The notes beneath the pieces were generated by a model that worked only from the letters and a program-made list of their open reading frames with translations, had not been told where the DNA came from and did no database searches. The position numbers were made by a program, and so were the translations under genes. From assembly GCA_021209875.1 (NCBI GenBank), contig JAGYVD010000006.1, forward strand, positions 3,534,001 to 3,598,000: a stretch of 64,000 nucleotides of DNA. The letters run 5' to 3'. This document shows, one piece after another, positions 33,945 to 46,252 of the stretch. Every line of letters begins with the position of its first letter. Position 1 is the first letter of the stretch. The stretch comes from Rosellinia necatrix (Eukaryota > Ascomycota > Sordariomycetes > Xylariales > Xylariaceae).

Positions 33945-36900
33945 ATGACAAGCCTGTGGAAGTGCTTCTGGGAAAACGATGTCGACAATTTCTGTCGATT
34001 ACTCGCTCCAGCGGGCCATTCCCAGACGCCATCCAAAAGTCCCGGGCCAGGCCCGGGAGTAGGAAGCCTCGGTGCTCTCGGAACCTCCCCACATTCTGTC
34101 ACCAAGTCGCGCAAGGCCTCCAGCCTAGGCGCGGGTTTTCCCGGGGCGAAGTCTTCCTCCGGCAACTTGGGGAAGGCCGAGATCAATAGTCGCGACTACT
34201 GCGGCCTTACCCTCCTCCTACGAGCTGCTTCTTCAACATCGCCAGATGCCGTCGCTTTTGCTCAAGCCCTTTTGGACCACCCTGCCATCGACATATACGT
34301 TCAGGACCCGGAGAGTGGTTGGAATGCATTGCATAGAGCTTTGTACAATGGGAACATATCAATCGCGCGGCTTTTGCTTGCGAAGGAACGTAGAGACCTG
34401 TCGGAGTCGTTTGGACCCAGCACTACGAAAATTGGTCAATTGATCAAAACTAAGGATCACGAGGGCAATAGTCCTTTCGACCTATACAACGCCACAATTG
34501 CGCTCCGTTCCCTGAAAACAGCCGAAGAGCGTCCTCGGTCGGGGAATGAATCAGACACTGACGAAGCCGGTGGAAGTCACGATATCCAGTAAGGTTTTGC
34601 GTGGTTGGGGCGCTCAACAAGTGCGCTAATTATGATATTTTAGGTATCCTGTCAGATCTCCGGGCTTGGGAGAAGAAGTGTTCACTTTTGGAAGCAATAA
34701 TAATCTATCCCTTGGTGTCGGTCATGAGGACGATAGACAGTATCCCGAGCAGATTTACTTGGAGCGCCCAGACCGCTTGATCCATCATCTTTACGACCAG
34801 CAACTCTCGAAACAGAGACGTTCCCTTGCTAAGGAGGATACATCATCGCGTGATCTGGCGGATATTCCCGCTCTTGTCCAGAACCACGCTCTGGTCATCC
34901 AGGATGTTGCGCTCTCCAAATTCCATAGCGCCATCCTTACGACGGATCCATTTTCAAACCTTTACGTCTCTGGCCTCGGCCGGGGTGGTCGCCTTGGTCT
35001 TGGAGACGAAAATACGAAGCTCGGCTTCGTGCCCGTTCAAGGTGGGCTGGCCGACAAGAGGGTTACCGCGGTCGCACTTGGGCAAAATCATACCTTAGCT
35101 GTTACTAGCGAAGGCGAGTTATGGTCATGGGGTTCTAATTATTACTCTCAGCTAGGCTATATGCTACCACTGCCGATAAAATCCGACGAAGAGCCTATCA
35201 GTATCACGCCTCGCCAAGTTTTCGGTCCCCTAAAGAAAGAGATGATACTTGGTGTTGCAGCATCATCAATCCACTCCGTTGTACACACTGGTTCATCCCT
35301 ATTCTGCTGGGGAAAGAATGTCGGGCAGCTTGGCCTAATGGATGCCGATTCCCGGTCTCTTGAAGTTCAAACTATTCCACGAAAAGTTGCAGCCACATTG
35401 ATCTCGAGCCACTCGTCTGTTGTATCGGCTATCTCTGCCATTGATAGAGCAACCTGCTGCCTCTTTGGAGACCGGTCACTGGTCATCTTTACTAGTTACG
35501 GATATAAGACGATCAATCTGCAAAGCGCCGCTACGTTTACCAATTCGTCCCTACAACAGTCTATGAAATTTTCTTCAGCCTCTTCTTATGACTTTAAGCA
35601 TCGAGAGATTCATCAAATTGCGTCCGGTGGCGACACCATCGCAGCTGTCACCGGCAGTGGTGATCTATTTACTATGCAGCTTAACCATGATTCCGAGCAC
35701 GATCAGCTCAATGCGTCAACCACGAATCCTTCGAAAATCAAAGACGCGATCACAACGCCGCAGTGTGTTTGGAACTCACGAAAAGATAGTGTTAAGTCTG
35801 TTGGAGTGGGCGAAAATGGCTCCGTTATCATCTCTACATTGTCCGGTGCCGTATGGCGACGAATTAGACGTACTAAAGCCCGTGACACCAAAAGCCTAGG
35901 CCCGTTTGAACACAAACGAAAAGACTTCAAGTTCCAGCGTGTGCCCTATATAACCGATGTAACTGCTGTGAGGAGCTCAATTTTTGGTGCCTATGCGGCC
36001 GTCCGAAGAGATTGCGGCGTTACTCGAGAGCAACTTGAAATCTCTCAACCTACACTATGGGACGATGTCAGCTCTTTACTTCCTCTCCATGGGTTTAAGG
36101 CCAGAAATTCGATAGAAAGAGAGAATAAAGATACCTGGAAATTTGCAAACGCAGAAAAGCTCAAAGAGCAAGCTGACGACTTAAGCTATGAGATACTGAC
36201 CTCGACGGACCTCGAAGACGACTTAGCATCTCACTTCACGGACCGGGCTTTCACAAACGGTGATTTAGGTGTGGCTGTACATTCAGCTTCAAATCCTCAA
36301 CTCTCTCTTCCGGTGCATTCGTGGATATTATCAGCACGGAGTGCGATCCTTCGCCTTGGTTTACAACGATTCCGAGAAACCGGACATTATGATATGCCCG
36401 ATCTTTTCGTTATCACCGAAGAACGAGGCCAGATAATTATCGAGTTTGCGTGGAATATCGACATAATCGCTATACTCAACATTGTCGTTTATATGTACGG
36501 TGACCGTGTTATTCCCGCCTGGAACTTTACGCGGCAAGCTTCACCTCTTGCCCACAGATATCGCCAAATTCGGACCGATGTCATGAAATTAGCCACTCGA
36601 TTAGGGATGCCAAGGCTTGAGGCAATTGCACGGATGCAAACCGCCCCCACTCGCTCAATGAACAGAGATTTTGAGGATGCGGTCAATGACCTGGCCTTTT
36701 TCGAAGACGGCGATGCTCTTCTGGAGCTTGACGGAGATGAGATTCCGGTACACAGCGCGATGTTATGCCAAAGATGCCCCTGGTTTCAAGGACTTTTCAA
36801 TGGTCGCTCTGGTGGCAAATGGCTTGAAAGTCGCCGGGCTGCACAAAACGATTCCGATCCCGTAAAAATCGACTTGCGTCATATGAATCCAGAATCGTTC

Positions 36901-38936
36901 CACTATGTTCTTCAATATTTATATGCAGACATAGGCGAAGAGCTTTTTGATTCGGTAATGGCAAATAGTATTGATGAATTTTCTGAACTGGTTATGGATG
37001 TATTAGGCATCGCTAACGAATTGATGCTTGATCGACTGTCGCAAATTTGCCAGAGCATTCTTGGCCGTTTTGGTACGTCGTTCGGTATCAACTAGCCCAA
37101 AATCGTGAATCAACTAATGGATAATAGTATCAACACGAAATATTTCTACTCTGTTAAATCTTATCAGTCCTTGCTATGTTACTGAATTCAAGGAGAAGGG
37201 TCTTGAGTACATCTGCCTTCAAATGGAATCGTTACTTGAGAATCAGTGAGTAACTTCCACAGGCCTTTACCATGTTTAAGGATGTCATCGACTTTACCAG
37301 ATCCACCCCTTAATACCTCCTCTTTCTATACGTTATCTATCCTCTATCTCATACTTGTCGCTAAGCTCCTCACACCCACATGATCATACTAATTTCAGTT
37401 TACAGTCTCCTTGATGAACTAGATGAGGAGCTTCTACATGATCTAGATGATGTTGTTCGAGATAATCAACTTGCTCAGTGCCCATTCGTACGAAGTGGAC
37501 GAGCTGAATTACTGCTTCACGAGCAGAATCCCGGCCTAGCGCACGACATGCACGAGGAGAGGCGGGTGCGTGTAAGAGATATGGCTTACAGAGCATCTCT
37601 GAAAGACGACGAGAGGAAAACCTCTTCCTACAAAGCTCGGTTCGGTAGTTTTGAGGAGCTTTCCGGTGCTTCACCAGCAGCCGACAGAGCAGCGCGGCAA
37701 AAATCAAAAGTGACACGTAATGCCCCTTTTAGTCCGGACCTTCGACCCAAGACGTCACAAGTCGACCTTATGTTCAGTATGGACGGAGACGAAGATTTAG
37801 GCGAAAGGAGCCCTCCATCGCCAAGCCCTAGACCTATGGCTATACGCGACCGCGATCAATTCGATCGTCTGCCACCTCTGTCTATGCCACAGCCCAGTCC
37901 ACAGGAGAGCATTGCATTAGGAACTCCCGAAATTACCCTAAAACTGCCACGCCAAGCATCTCGGCCATCTCCGCTAGCACCTTCATTCCCAGATGATCCC
38001 GCCCAGGAACGAACAACCCAAGGCACAAACCCATGGGGTTCTTCAGCTCTACCAATCAGTCGTCTGGATCTTAGGGAAGTATTAGCGGAATCTAAACCGG
38101 CGCATTCAGCGCTGTCCGCTGGCCTAGAAGCACAAACCCGCGAAGGCAACTCCAAGCTCACGCCCCAAAAGCTGTCGCAGAAAGAGAGAAAAAAGCAGCT
38201 TCAGCAACAAGCACAACAAGCAGCTATACAAGAAGCTGATGCGAGGCAACAGTCACAGCAACCCTGGAGCACAGCCAGTGATTCAAGGGGGGCACCATGG
38301 AAAAAGACAAGGCCTGAATCTACCACATCCACGAGTCATCTTCGTCCTGATTCTGCCTCAAATACGGGCACCCCAAATCCCAACCCATTGATCGCCACAG
38401 ACTTTTCATCTGGTAAATCCGTAGCAAGACGAGCCGCATCGCCCGATACGAGATTTCCTGGGCAAAAGCTAAGCGATGGGCCAAAATTATCTCCGGCATC
38501 TACACGCGTTAATTCCCATTCCCAATCAATAACACCCCACTCCAAGTCCTATATCAAACGCGTTCCAAAGCCAGCACAAGAATCCGGACTTCCCTTCGCA
38601 GATATTATTGGCCAACAGCAGCGTGAGCAACAAAATCACCGCGAGGCGGTCGCTAAGCGAAGTCTGCAGGAGATCCAACAAGAGCAAGAATTTCAAGAAT
38701 GGTGGGATCAGGAAAGCCGCCGCACACAAGAGGAAGAAGCACGAAGAATAGCTCGTGAAGAAAACAAGGACAAGAAGAAAGACGGAGGACGACGTAGTCG
38801 TGGCTCTAACAAACCTAGGGGGGGCGCCCGTGGTGGAAACGGGAAAACCGGAACCTGCGGTGGTGCGGCAGCCATGCCCGATACTAGTTCTTCTAGCTCG
38901 AGGGGCAAGATAAAAGCCAACAGAGGGAAGTCCTAG
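33945..38936 (+). CDS. Ankyrin/RCC1/BTB multidomain protein
   Basis: Four exons (33945-34588, 34644-37072, 37128-37245, 37406-38936) sum to 4722 nt, or 1573 aa. Domain order: ankyrin-like repeats at about 85-190 (CGLTLLLRAAS, GWNALHRALYNGNISIARLLL, DHEGNSPFDLYN). RCC1-type repeats run from about 222 to 560 (VFTFGSNNNLSLGVG, LYVSGLGRGGRLGLGD, LWSWGSNYYSQLGY, LFCWGKNVGQLG). A first BTB/POZ spans about 752-870 (LPVHSWILSARSAILRLGL) and a second about 903-1030 (LLELDGDEIPVHSAMLCQRCPWFQGLF). The C-terminal third is Pro/Ser/Gln-rich, with a charged coiled coil at about 1465-1525 and an RGG-like basic end. It is the fungal counterpart of S. pombe Btb1, implicated in Cullin-3 type ubiquitination. It is the longest gene here and shows no frame break. 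Confidence 0.92.
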
Positions 38937-40322
38937 ACTATAGAACTGAGAATCATTTGTATGTATCAAGCGCGTCTCAAGAGACGTGATCATAGAAGGA
39001 GTTTTGGGGCTATATTTATTAATTCACACAATAAGCCAAATTATACTCAGGGGTATATATATATATAATAATAGTAGGTATCATGGTATTTGAGAGAGAT
39101 AGTGTCTTCAATTTACTACCTGTCTCTAAGGCTAGTTATCTACGGCCCAAGTAGTCCCGGGGGACTCCTTCCGAATGAAGCCTTCGTGACGATGTCGTCG
39201 CGCCAGGAATCGACCCGAAGGTGTCACTCCAAGAGGCGTTGCAATATTTGTCTAGCATCTGCCGGCCAACGAAAACATCGATGTTCACGTCGATAAAAAA
39301 GGGAAATCGGTTGCAATTAAGGAGTTTTGGCCATTGAGAGCTTAGAGTACTGCAGGCAAGCGTCGTGATAGTGGGCGTCAAGGTACCATCGTAGAAGAAC
39401 GAGTCGGTTCTCCAGAGATAAGCTCAGCCCACTCATCTCCTAGGGGTCCAGCAACAGATCAGAGATATTGTCATCTTAACTCTGCTTGATAACGGCGAAT
39501 TCAACGAGTTGGGGCGTTCGAAAATCTCCTCCCATGATGAGAGATCAAGCGTCAGCGACGCTTTGGTGTCTTCAGCATACGGTTGACGCTAATAAGTACA
39601 GCTTGAAGGCGTCGTGTTTTCTGCTCTACTACTGATGGCGATGGAGACGTGTTCTAACATAAGTGGTAAATTCACGTACCGGGTCTGTACATACGACCCA
39701 AGCTTATAACCGGATCTCCCAGCATCCTATGACCCATGGCTAGGTGTCCTATTGTTCTATCCTTGTCTAGAATGAGGCCCTAACAGGACCATAAACTAAT
39801 CAGATAGTGGAATAACAAGAACATAGCGGCTCATTATCATCATTTCTCATGAACAATATAAGGGTTTCTACCTTATAACACAGATCGCTCAGATGTACTG
39901 TGTGTCGTCTTATTGGCGCGTGGCGCTGCGACAACCCCTCGCTGGGAGCGACAAACAATTGCCCCCCATCCATGAGAACCTTTATATAAGATTCCCTCTC
40001 CGGATTCCCAATGCTATGCTATGCTCGCTCCCGTTTCTGTCGTCGGCCAGCCTTAAAAAGGAAATAAATGAGATGTGGCGGGAAAGGGAAAAAAAGGAAA
40101 AAGGGGAAGTAAGCGGGACAAAATGTACAAGTGGTATAGTGGAATTTACATATGGTAATATTACTCCTCCGAACTCTTAACGTTTTAGAATCCAAATCCA
40201 AATCTCCCTCCCCTCCCCTCCCTCGTGGTCGTGATATGAAGAATAAAGAGGACAAAAAAGGTGTGTGTATAGTGTTCAAGAACCCCAGGGGGATGGGAGG
40301 GGTGGGGGGTGGTCTAGGTGGC
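38937..40322. other. Convergent intergenic region
   Basis: 1.4 kb between the BTB gene and the zinc-finger gene 3' ends. It contains a (TA)n stretch at about 39053-39068. Around 39689 a ten-base match to the usual 5S rRNA start (ACATACGACC) is not followed by further 5S sequence. No coding signal is seen. Confidence 0.5.
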
Positions 40323-40646
40323 CTAGGAAGCGGCGGCGTCCTGATCCCAGGAGAATTGGGCCATATGGTCGAAGTCCGCGAGGTCGGCATCGTTCATGTC
40401 CGGGCGCAGGGTCGAGTTGACCTGGGACAGCTGGCTCGTGGACGCCACGTTCTCGAGATCCTCCATGTTGAGGCCGACGCTCGGGTAGCCGCCGCCGTAT
40501 TGCATCCCGTTGGCGTGCGGCGACAGTTGGCCGAAGTAGCCGGCGGCGGTGGTCGCCTGATAGAAGCCATTCCTCCCGCCGCCCCAGTCCGGCGTCAGGT
40601 AGCCGGAGTATGATAGGGGCGCCGGCGGCTGGTTGGGGAAGATTTG

Positions 40647-40686
<40 letters not shown>

Positions 40687-41728
40687 TGTTGCTGCCGGAC
40701 TCCCAGGCGACGGCTGCTACCCGACATCGTGACCGCCTGGGGGACCTGTAAGCTCGCGCCCACGTTCGAGTAGCCGCCACCTCGGCCGTCCGATTGTTGG
40801 ACCGCCGCCATGTCCCCCCGGGAGTAGTACCCGGAATCCTGGCCGATGGACGCCTTCGCCCGCACCTGGGCCCAGCCCGAGACCGGCTGGTTGTCGTCGA
40901 GCGTCAGTGCCAGCGGGGGCGTGACCATAGCCATGGCGTCGTAGAGGTCGGCCGCGAAGTCGTTGACCGTCATCGCCATCGGCGGCGGCGGCATGCCGGG
41001 GGCCTGGCCGCCGTGCCGCGCGTGCTCTAAGTTGCGCTGTCCGCGGTCCCAGGAGTCCGGGTTGACGATGCATTCCGGTATCCAGTAGTTCCACTCTGTC
41101 CGAATTGTTAGCCCGGAAGAACCCCCCCCCCTCCCCCCCCTAATAATGTGTTTATGTCTGGGCTTGTTTATTTATTTGTTTTGTTTTGTTAGAGGGGAGA
41201 ACTTGCCGTAATTGTCCGGCACTTCCACCTCGTTCCCGAATAGGAGATAGCACAGCGAGGCATATGTCTCCTGCGTCGTTTTCTTCCTGTCGCGCTTCCA
41301 CAATCGGAACCCTTTATCTTCCTCCTCGGTCATGGTTATGAGGGTATGGTTAAGATGGGCACCGGCATTTTTCCCCTGAACCCTTATTAGCTATAGCTTG
41401 ACAACGACGACGACGACGGCGACGACGGTTCATCTGTAGTTTAAGGGTGGTAGCTGACCTTATTCGAGTCACATCTATGGCGTCGCTTTTCGGCATTTAA
41501 ATCATCGATATCTTTTTGCGTTTTCCTTCTAGCGTTTATATATCGATGGTCGCAATTTGGACAGCCTAGTAAATTAGTGTGGTATTTATTGATATGATCT
41601 CCAAGCACTCGGAAATCAGGAAATGACGTGTTCGTGCACGGAGATTTGGTGGTTTGGTATAATTGAGGAAAGCACTTCGACCAGGGGCACTGCAGCTTAT
41701 AATCCTCTTTTTCACCGGTATCAGCCAT
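40323..41728 (-). CDS. Zinc-finger protein with polyQ tract and GC-AG intron
   Basis: Fungal zinc-finger family protein, probably nuclear. Three exons (41728-41459, 41375-41207, 41095-40323) sum to 1212 nt, giving 403 aa. The N-terminal half has spaced Cys/His (LQCPWSKCFPQ, HINKYH, GCPNCDHRY, RRHRC) as in the widespread fungal C2H2-like family. After the fingers that family reads GFRLWKRDRKK...YASLCYLLFG, as here. Intron 2 starts with GCAAGT instead of GT (41206-41205) and ends CAG after a CTAAC branch point; it is required to join DNY to EWNYWIPE. Intron 1 has a weak donor, GTCAGC. Residues 281-297 are 17 glutamines encoded by a CAG/CAA tract. A shorter model starting at 41333 is possible. 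The target genes are unknown. Confidence 0.8.
40644..40694 (-). repeat. CAG/CAA polyglutamine tract
   Basis: Trinucleotide repeat inside the zinc-finger gene encoding 17 consecutive Gln. The central part is pure CAG; the ends contain CAA interruptions. It is likely to be length-polymorphic. Confidence 0.93.
41205..41206 (-). other. Non-canonical GC splice donor
   Basis: The junction G|GCAAGT at the end of exon 2 of the zinc-finger gene has otherwise perfect donor context. The intron ends at 41096 with CAG preceded by CTAAC. No GT donor nearby keeps the frame. Confidence 0.8.
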
Positions 41729-44700
41729 GCTGGGATACTATTGCATTATTAATAGCCGCCACTGGGGATGTCGATGTGTAAGAACAGGCGAGAAGAGGAG
41801 GGGCGAAGGTCGACAGGATAATAGGCGATGCGCGCCGTGAAGCAATTCTCTCTATTTATCAAGAGAGTCGTTGAACCGAGCAGCGACTGCACCGACCTCG
41901 GCCACACACGAGACACACCAGGTCGTATGTATAGGAATTGTTGCTCCCGGAACACGAACACTTGTAACGCTGTCAACATTAGGCTATGGCAGGTTTCGGT
42001 AAACACTTACGCAGGACCAACGCCAAAAAGATTGATCCCACCTTTTATTGAAGTTGTTTAACCTCTTCTGCGCTCGGTCGGTTGCCGTTTCTTTCGAATC
42101 ACCGCCACTCCACGGCCCCTCACGACTACTCTCTCCTCCCCAGCGTTGGATATTGTACGAATTCGATTTCGAGCCGCCTTCGGAACGGGCCTGGCGGTTG
42201 TTTGATCAGATAAATCGCTTTTGAAACATAAAATGGAAATATCCTTAAAAGAATAAGGAAAAAAAAAAAACGACCAATACAGACACCGAAGCCTTATTAG
42301 TCTGGAAATCGAACGAGGAACGAGGCGGAGAGGGGGTGTCCGTGCCCCAGCCGAGCTGTAAACGGAGCCTCGAGGATAATACTTACTTCGTTCCTCGACG
42401 CTCCCGATCCGCTGTACATTCACCTACGATGAAAGATACTCTGTAAACAAATAGAAGCGTCTGGGATGAGATTGGAACCAGGCTGGAGGTTTTGGGGGAG
42501 GGAGGGGGGGGAGAAGTAAAAGATGAAGTATTGTTTTGTCGCGTCCACGATGGAAAAGAGAGAGAGACAGAGCATTACCCCACCAAACTAATGTACAATG
42601 TAGCTGCTAATGGTGGTGGTGTCAACTTGCCATGCATGTGTTCCGTTCCCCTGTCGGCTACTTAGATAGGTACGTAGGTACGGGATCAGCCACCATTCCA
42701 TTCCACCGTATTTTGCTACGGTGGCCCTCATGACGCCGGGCGGCTTCGAAATAATTGCATTTACTGTAGAGCGGCGGACCTGAGGCGAGTTGGGATATAC
42801 GACTGCCAAAGGATAGCTACATGCCCGGGCAGGTCTAAGATGATCTCGAAGCTATACCTGTAACTAAACGATACACAGCCTCGATTGAATGAATCAGTCC
42901 ACACCTCCCCATGTACCCGTTCGAATAGGGCAGCCCTGTCCCGCCAAGAAGAGGCCATTTACACTACTAAGACGATCAGTCGAATGTGACAGCCAGGAAA
43001 CCTCTGTCTGCTGTTTGACTAAATATGCAGGCCAGGATGTTGATGCGGGTCGTCGTGGCCACGACGCTGACGTAGCAGCTTTGAGCCGACATGAATGGCC
43101 AGTCATCATCGTTGTCCGGTTCAAAGCCCGGATTTCACGTCGCGACCGCGATAGAGACAAACCATGCTGCGGCTCAAGAGACAGAGCTCCCGTCGGTTCC
43201 CCCCGTATTCGCACCGTTTCCGGGCTGTGTTCGTCGGCTAAGACGTCGCTCTGCTGCAGCCAGCCGGCAGTCTTTCTAGGATTCCAGGACAGCCCTGGAG
43301 TTCCTACGGATCCGAATTCGGACCAAACTTCATCGGGCCTATCTGGAAGTGTTGAAGGCCTGTCGTGAGGGCCCGCCGGTGCAGTAGTTGTCTAGCGTGC
43401 AGTACTCTCTTCGTGCCGTCGTAAAGGGGGGGAAGCTTTATATCGTGGCGGCACGCGCCACGAACAAGGGGCCTGCGTGGACGGTGTCGCGGAATAATAA
43501 AACACATATGGTTCGTGATGGGCTCGTAGGCTGCTGCATAAAAGGGACGTTTTCCATAGCGTTACGCGGTATGCGGGATGAAAGAAGCTTGCTCGTCACA
43601 TGTTCAGTATATCCAATAGTGGTCTTCGGAGCCTACTGCCCTGAGTGACTTGCTTGCCTTAAGACATCCCAGTCTCATTCTAAGATCGGGCACCGGACCG
43701 CCCAAGACCCATGCTCTCTGGGAACCCATGCTGGTCCCGGATGCAGTGCCTGCCACTGGACGAGCAATTCGAGCAGACAGGAATGTTTTTCCATGCTATG
43801 CTCACGCATGCGGATGAAGATATTTCTATTGGCAGGCTCCGCTCGTCTGGAGCGAGAGAAGTCCAACAAAGCGCATTGCGCCACAGCTCGGTATCGTGGC
43901 TATTCTCATGACAATATGGACGGGGTCGCGATCAGTTTTTTGCAGGGCGCGTTTCGTACATATTTCGATCATAGCCGGAACTGCCGGCGTAGTCGGGCTC
44001 CTCGTATTGCTGGCCAAACTACGCAACACACAGAGGAAGAAAGACAGACAGATGTTGAGTGAGGTCAGGTTAGGATTTCGGAGTGATGAGGGGTTTTAGT
44101 AGCTACCGAGTCTCTTAATTACGCGTAGGGATTTGGAGACAGCATCGTCATGCGTGGGGTGAACACGGCACATAAGTATTCCCTCGACCATGGCATGGCC
44201 AAGGCAACCAGCTCGTACTCTAGATCCTGGCAAGAATCCAGTGTAGCGTATGGTGTATCTCCTTGGGTGTTCCCCTGCTGATGGTGTACTCAATTTCCGG
44301 AGAGTAAGCAAACAGTAACCCGAGTGCAGACCCGAGCGCATATCGTCTATCACAAGAGCCATGCTTGGTACCAACCATTGTATTGATGCGGTACACTACG
44401 TAGGTAGGTAGTCCCCGCCATAGGCGGGCCTCATAAACAGGTTTCCGTGATGCATGGCTGGCTCTCTATAGGTCATCCTGACTGATAATATAGCTATTAC
44501 GGAAGGCCTTCTGTTTCAGCGCATTAGGCATGTGAAACTCTTCGAAGCGAGGATACAGTTTCGAGGTATGATACGACGACTAGGCAGGAACGCCAATCGT
44601 TGCCTAGAGAGCTGAGCCCATGGACGAAAGAAAATTCCTTCACCAGGTTCCCTATCGACTGCTCAAGCCTACTACGCCACCCCGAGCCCTTTCCCACCTG

Positions 44701-45452
44701 CTACCCTATTGCTTATGCGAAAAACTAGCTTCTCCTGCGATAGGACGCCATTTCTTATTAGGTGACCGCGGCAGTACAATGGCCACAGGCTGATAATTTC
44801 GGTACCTTCATCTCCCTTTCATCTGCTCTTCGAGTATTTTCGCGTGGAGTTTGGCCTGTTGGGCGACTAGGTCGGCCTCAAGTCTGCTTATTTGAGCCTG
44901 TCTATCCTCTATGTCGCGAAATTAGTAAATTCAAGGTAAGTTTCGGATCCTCAGCGGCACGTACCAGTGTCCCGATCCGTTTTTGCTTCCTTAAGCCACT
45001 GACGAGCTTCTATGATCGCGCAATCAATCTCTGCGATGTTCTGCTTTATGATGTCCATCTCCTAGCCTAGCAGCCTAATTGCTGACTGTCTATGTAGACT
45101 AGTGATCCAAGTATGCAATCCGTATTGAAGTCCAGAGTTGGTGTGCTATCCGGGGAGGAATTCGCCGCAGAATCCTGACTTTTCACGTTGACCCCGCGAT
45201 CTCGATTCGACTAAGAAGGTACCCTCCCGATTCATGTTCGCACCCGATGCCTTCGACTCCTCGATGATGGTACAATGGCCAAGCAGAGCTCACTATGACA
45301 GCCTGGCTCGTCGCAATGGCAAACTGACGACTGGACCGAAGAGCCGTAGCAAAATACCAATGGCTATCCGGTCTGAATAGCTTCATTTGCAGAGATGGAC
45401 AAGGGAATGGATTGGTGTGGAGATCGTACAGTCGTCGAGGAAGCCTGTGGAC

Positions 45453-45545
45453 GACACACACACACACGCGCGCGCGCGGAGAGAGAGGGAGGAAGAGATA
45501 GATAGACAGACAGACAGACAGACACACAGACACACAGACACACAG
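45453..45545. repeat. Compound microsatellite (CA)n(CG)n(GA)n(GACA)n
   Basis: Adjacent CA, CG, GA-rich and GACA/CACAGA blocks form a compound simple repeat of about 90 bp. The alternating CG part (CGCGCGCGCG) is potentially Z-DNA forming. Confidence 0.9.
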
Positions 45546-46206
45546 GTACGGGAACGAGTAGTCCGCAAAGATAGCATAAGCAGCTTTAGACAAGGAGACG
45601 CCCCTATATCTAGCCCCTAGCCCGGTAGGCTCAGACGCCCCCTTATTGCCCCAGCACTAGGCGGACATCCCGCCGTAGTCACCAGGGAAATCTCGCATAC
45701 ACGAGTTTAGCACCTCATAAATCGAGCCTTGGCGACAGATAACGTGCGCGGCCGCGGCATTTCGTTCCCCTCTTTCCAACGGGATGACTACTTAGTAGTT
45801 ATGGCGCCAGGGGCGCGTAATGCCGCGGCTATCTCGGAATCGCCATTAAGATGGCCTCTACCCTGTAGTCCAGACCGACGAAGCTAAGGCGCTACTGTAG
45901 TATGAGGAGATCAAGAAGGCGATTTGGAGACATGATTGGGTCAGCGATATTTGGCGCTTATTGACGATTGCGAACAAGTACAATGGCGGACGGACGGAAG
46001 CTCCAGCTAGCTTCCCTGATTCCCCCACCCCACGGAATCTGAGCTGCAGAAAGCTTGTCTTGTATAATACTTTCGACCAGTGACCGGCGAGACAACAAAG
46101 TGGTGCCACCCCTTTCTCCGCTCTTTAGCTAAACCTCGAGCCCTCCAGTCACTCTAGTCCCTCCTGTCCCTCCGTCTCATATGACACAGCGAATTCAGAC
46201 TACCAG

Positions 46207-46239
<33 letters not shown>

Positions 46240-46252
46240 TATATATACACAC
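46207..46252. repeat. (CA)n/(TA)n microsatellite
   Basis: Interrupted CA repeats with embedded TATATA steps. Intergenic. Confidence 0.9.

Noticed and set aside
39689..39760. Possible dispersed 5S rRNA gene
   Set aside because: Only the first ten bases match the 5S start. The conserved internal control region does not follow.
42889..43368. 159-codon open frame in the 7-kb gap
   Set aside because: No family resemblance, composition rich in Ser/Arg/Cys, overlapped by frames on both strands, no supporting exons.
43896..44099. Short frame with one hydrophobic helix and basic flank
   Set aside because: Only 67 codons. An upstream exon could not be connected. One helix in a short frame is easily due to chance.
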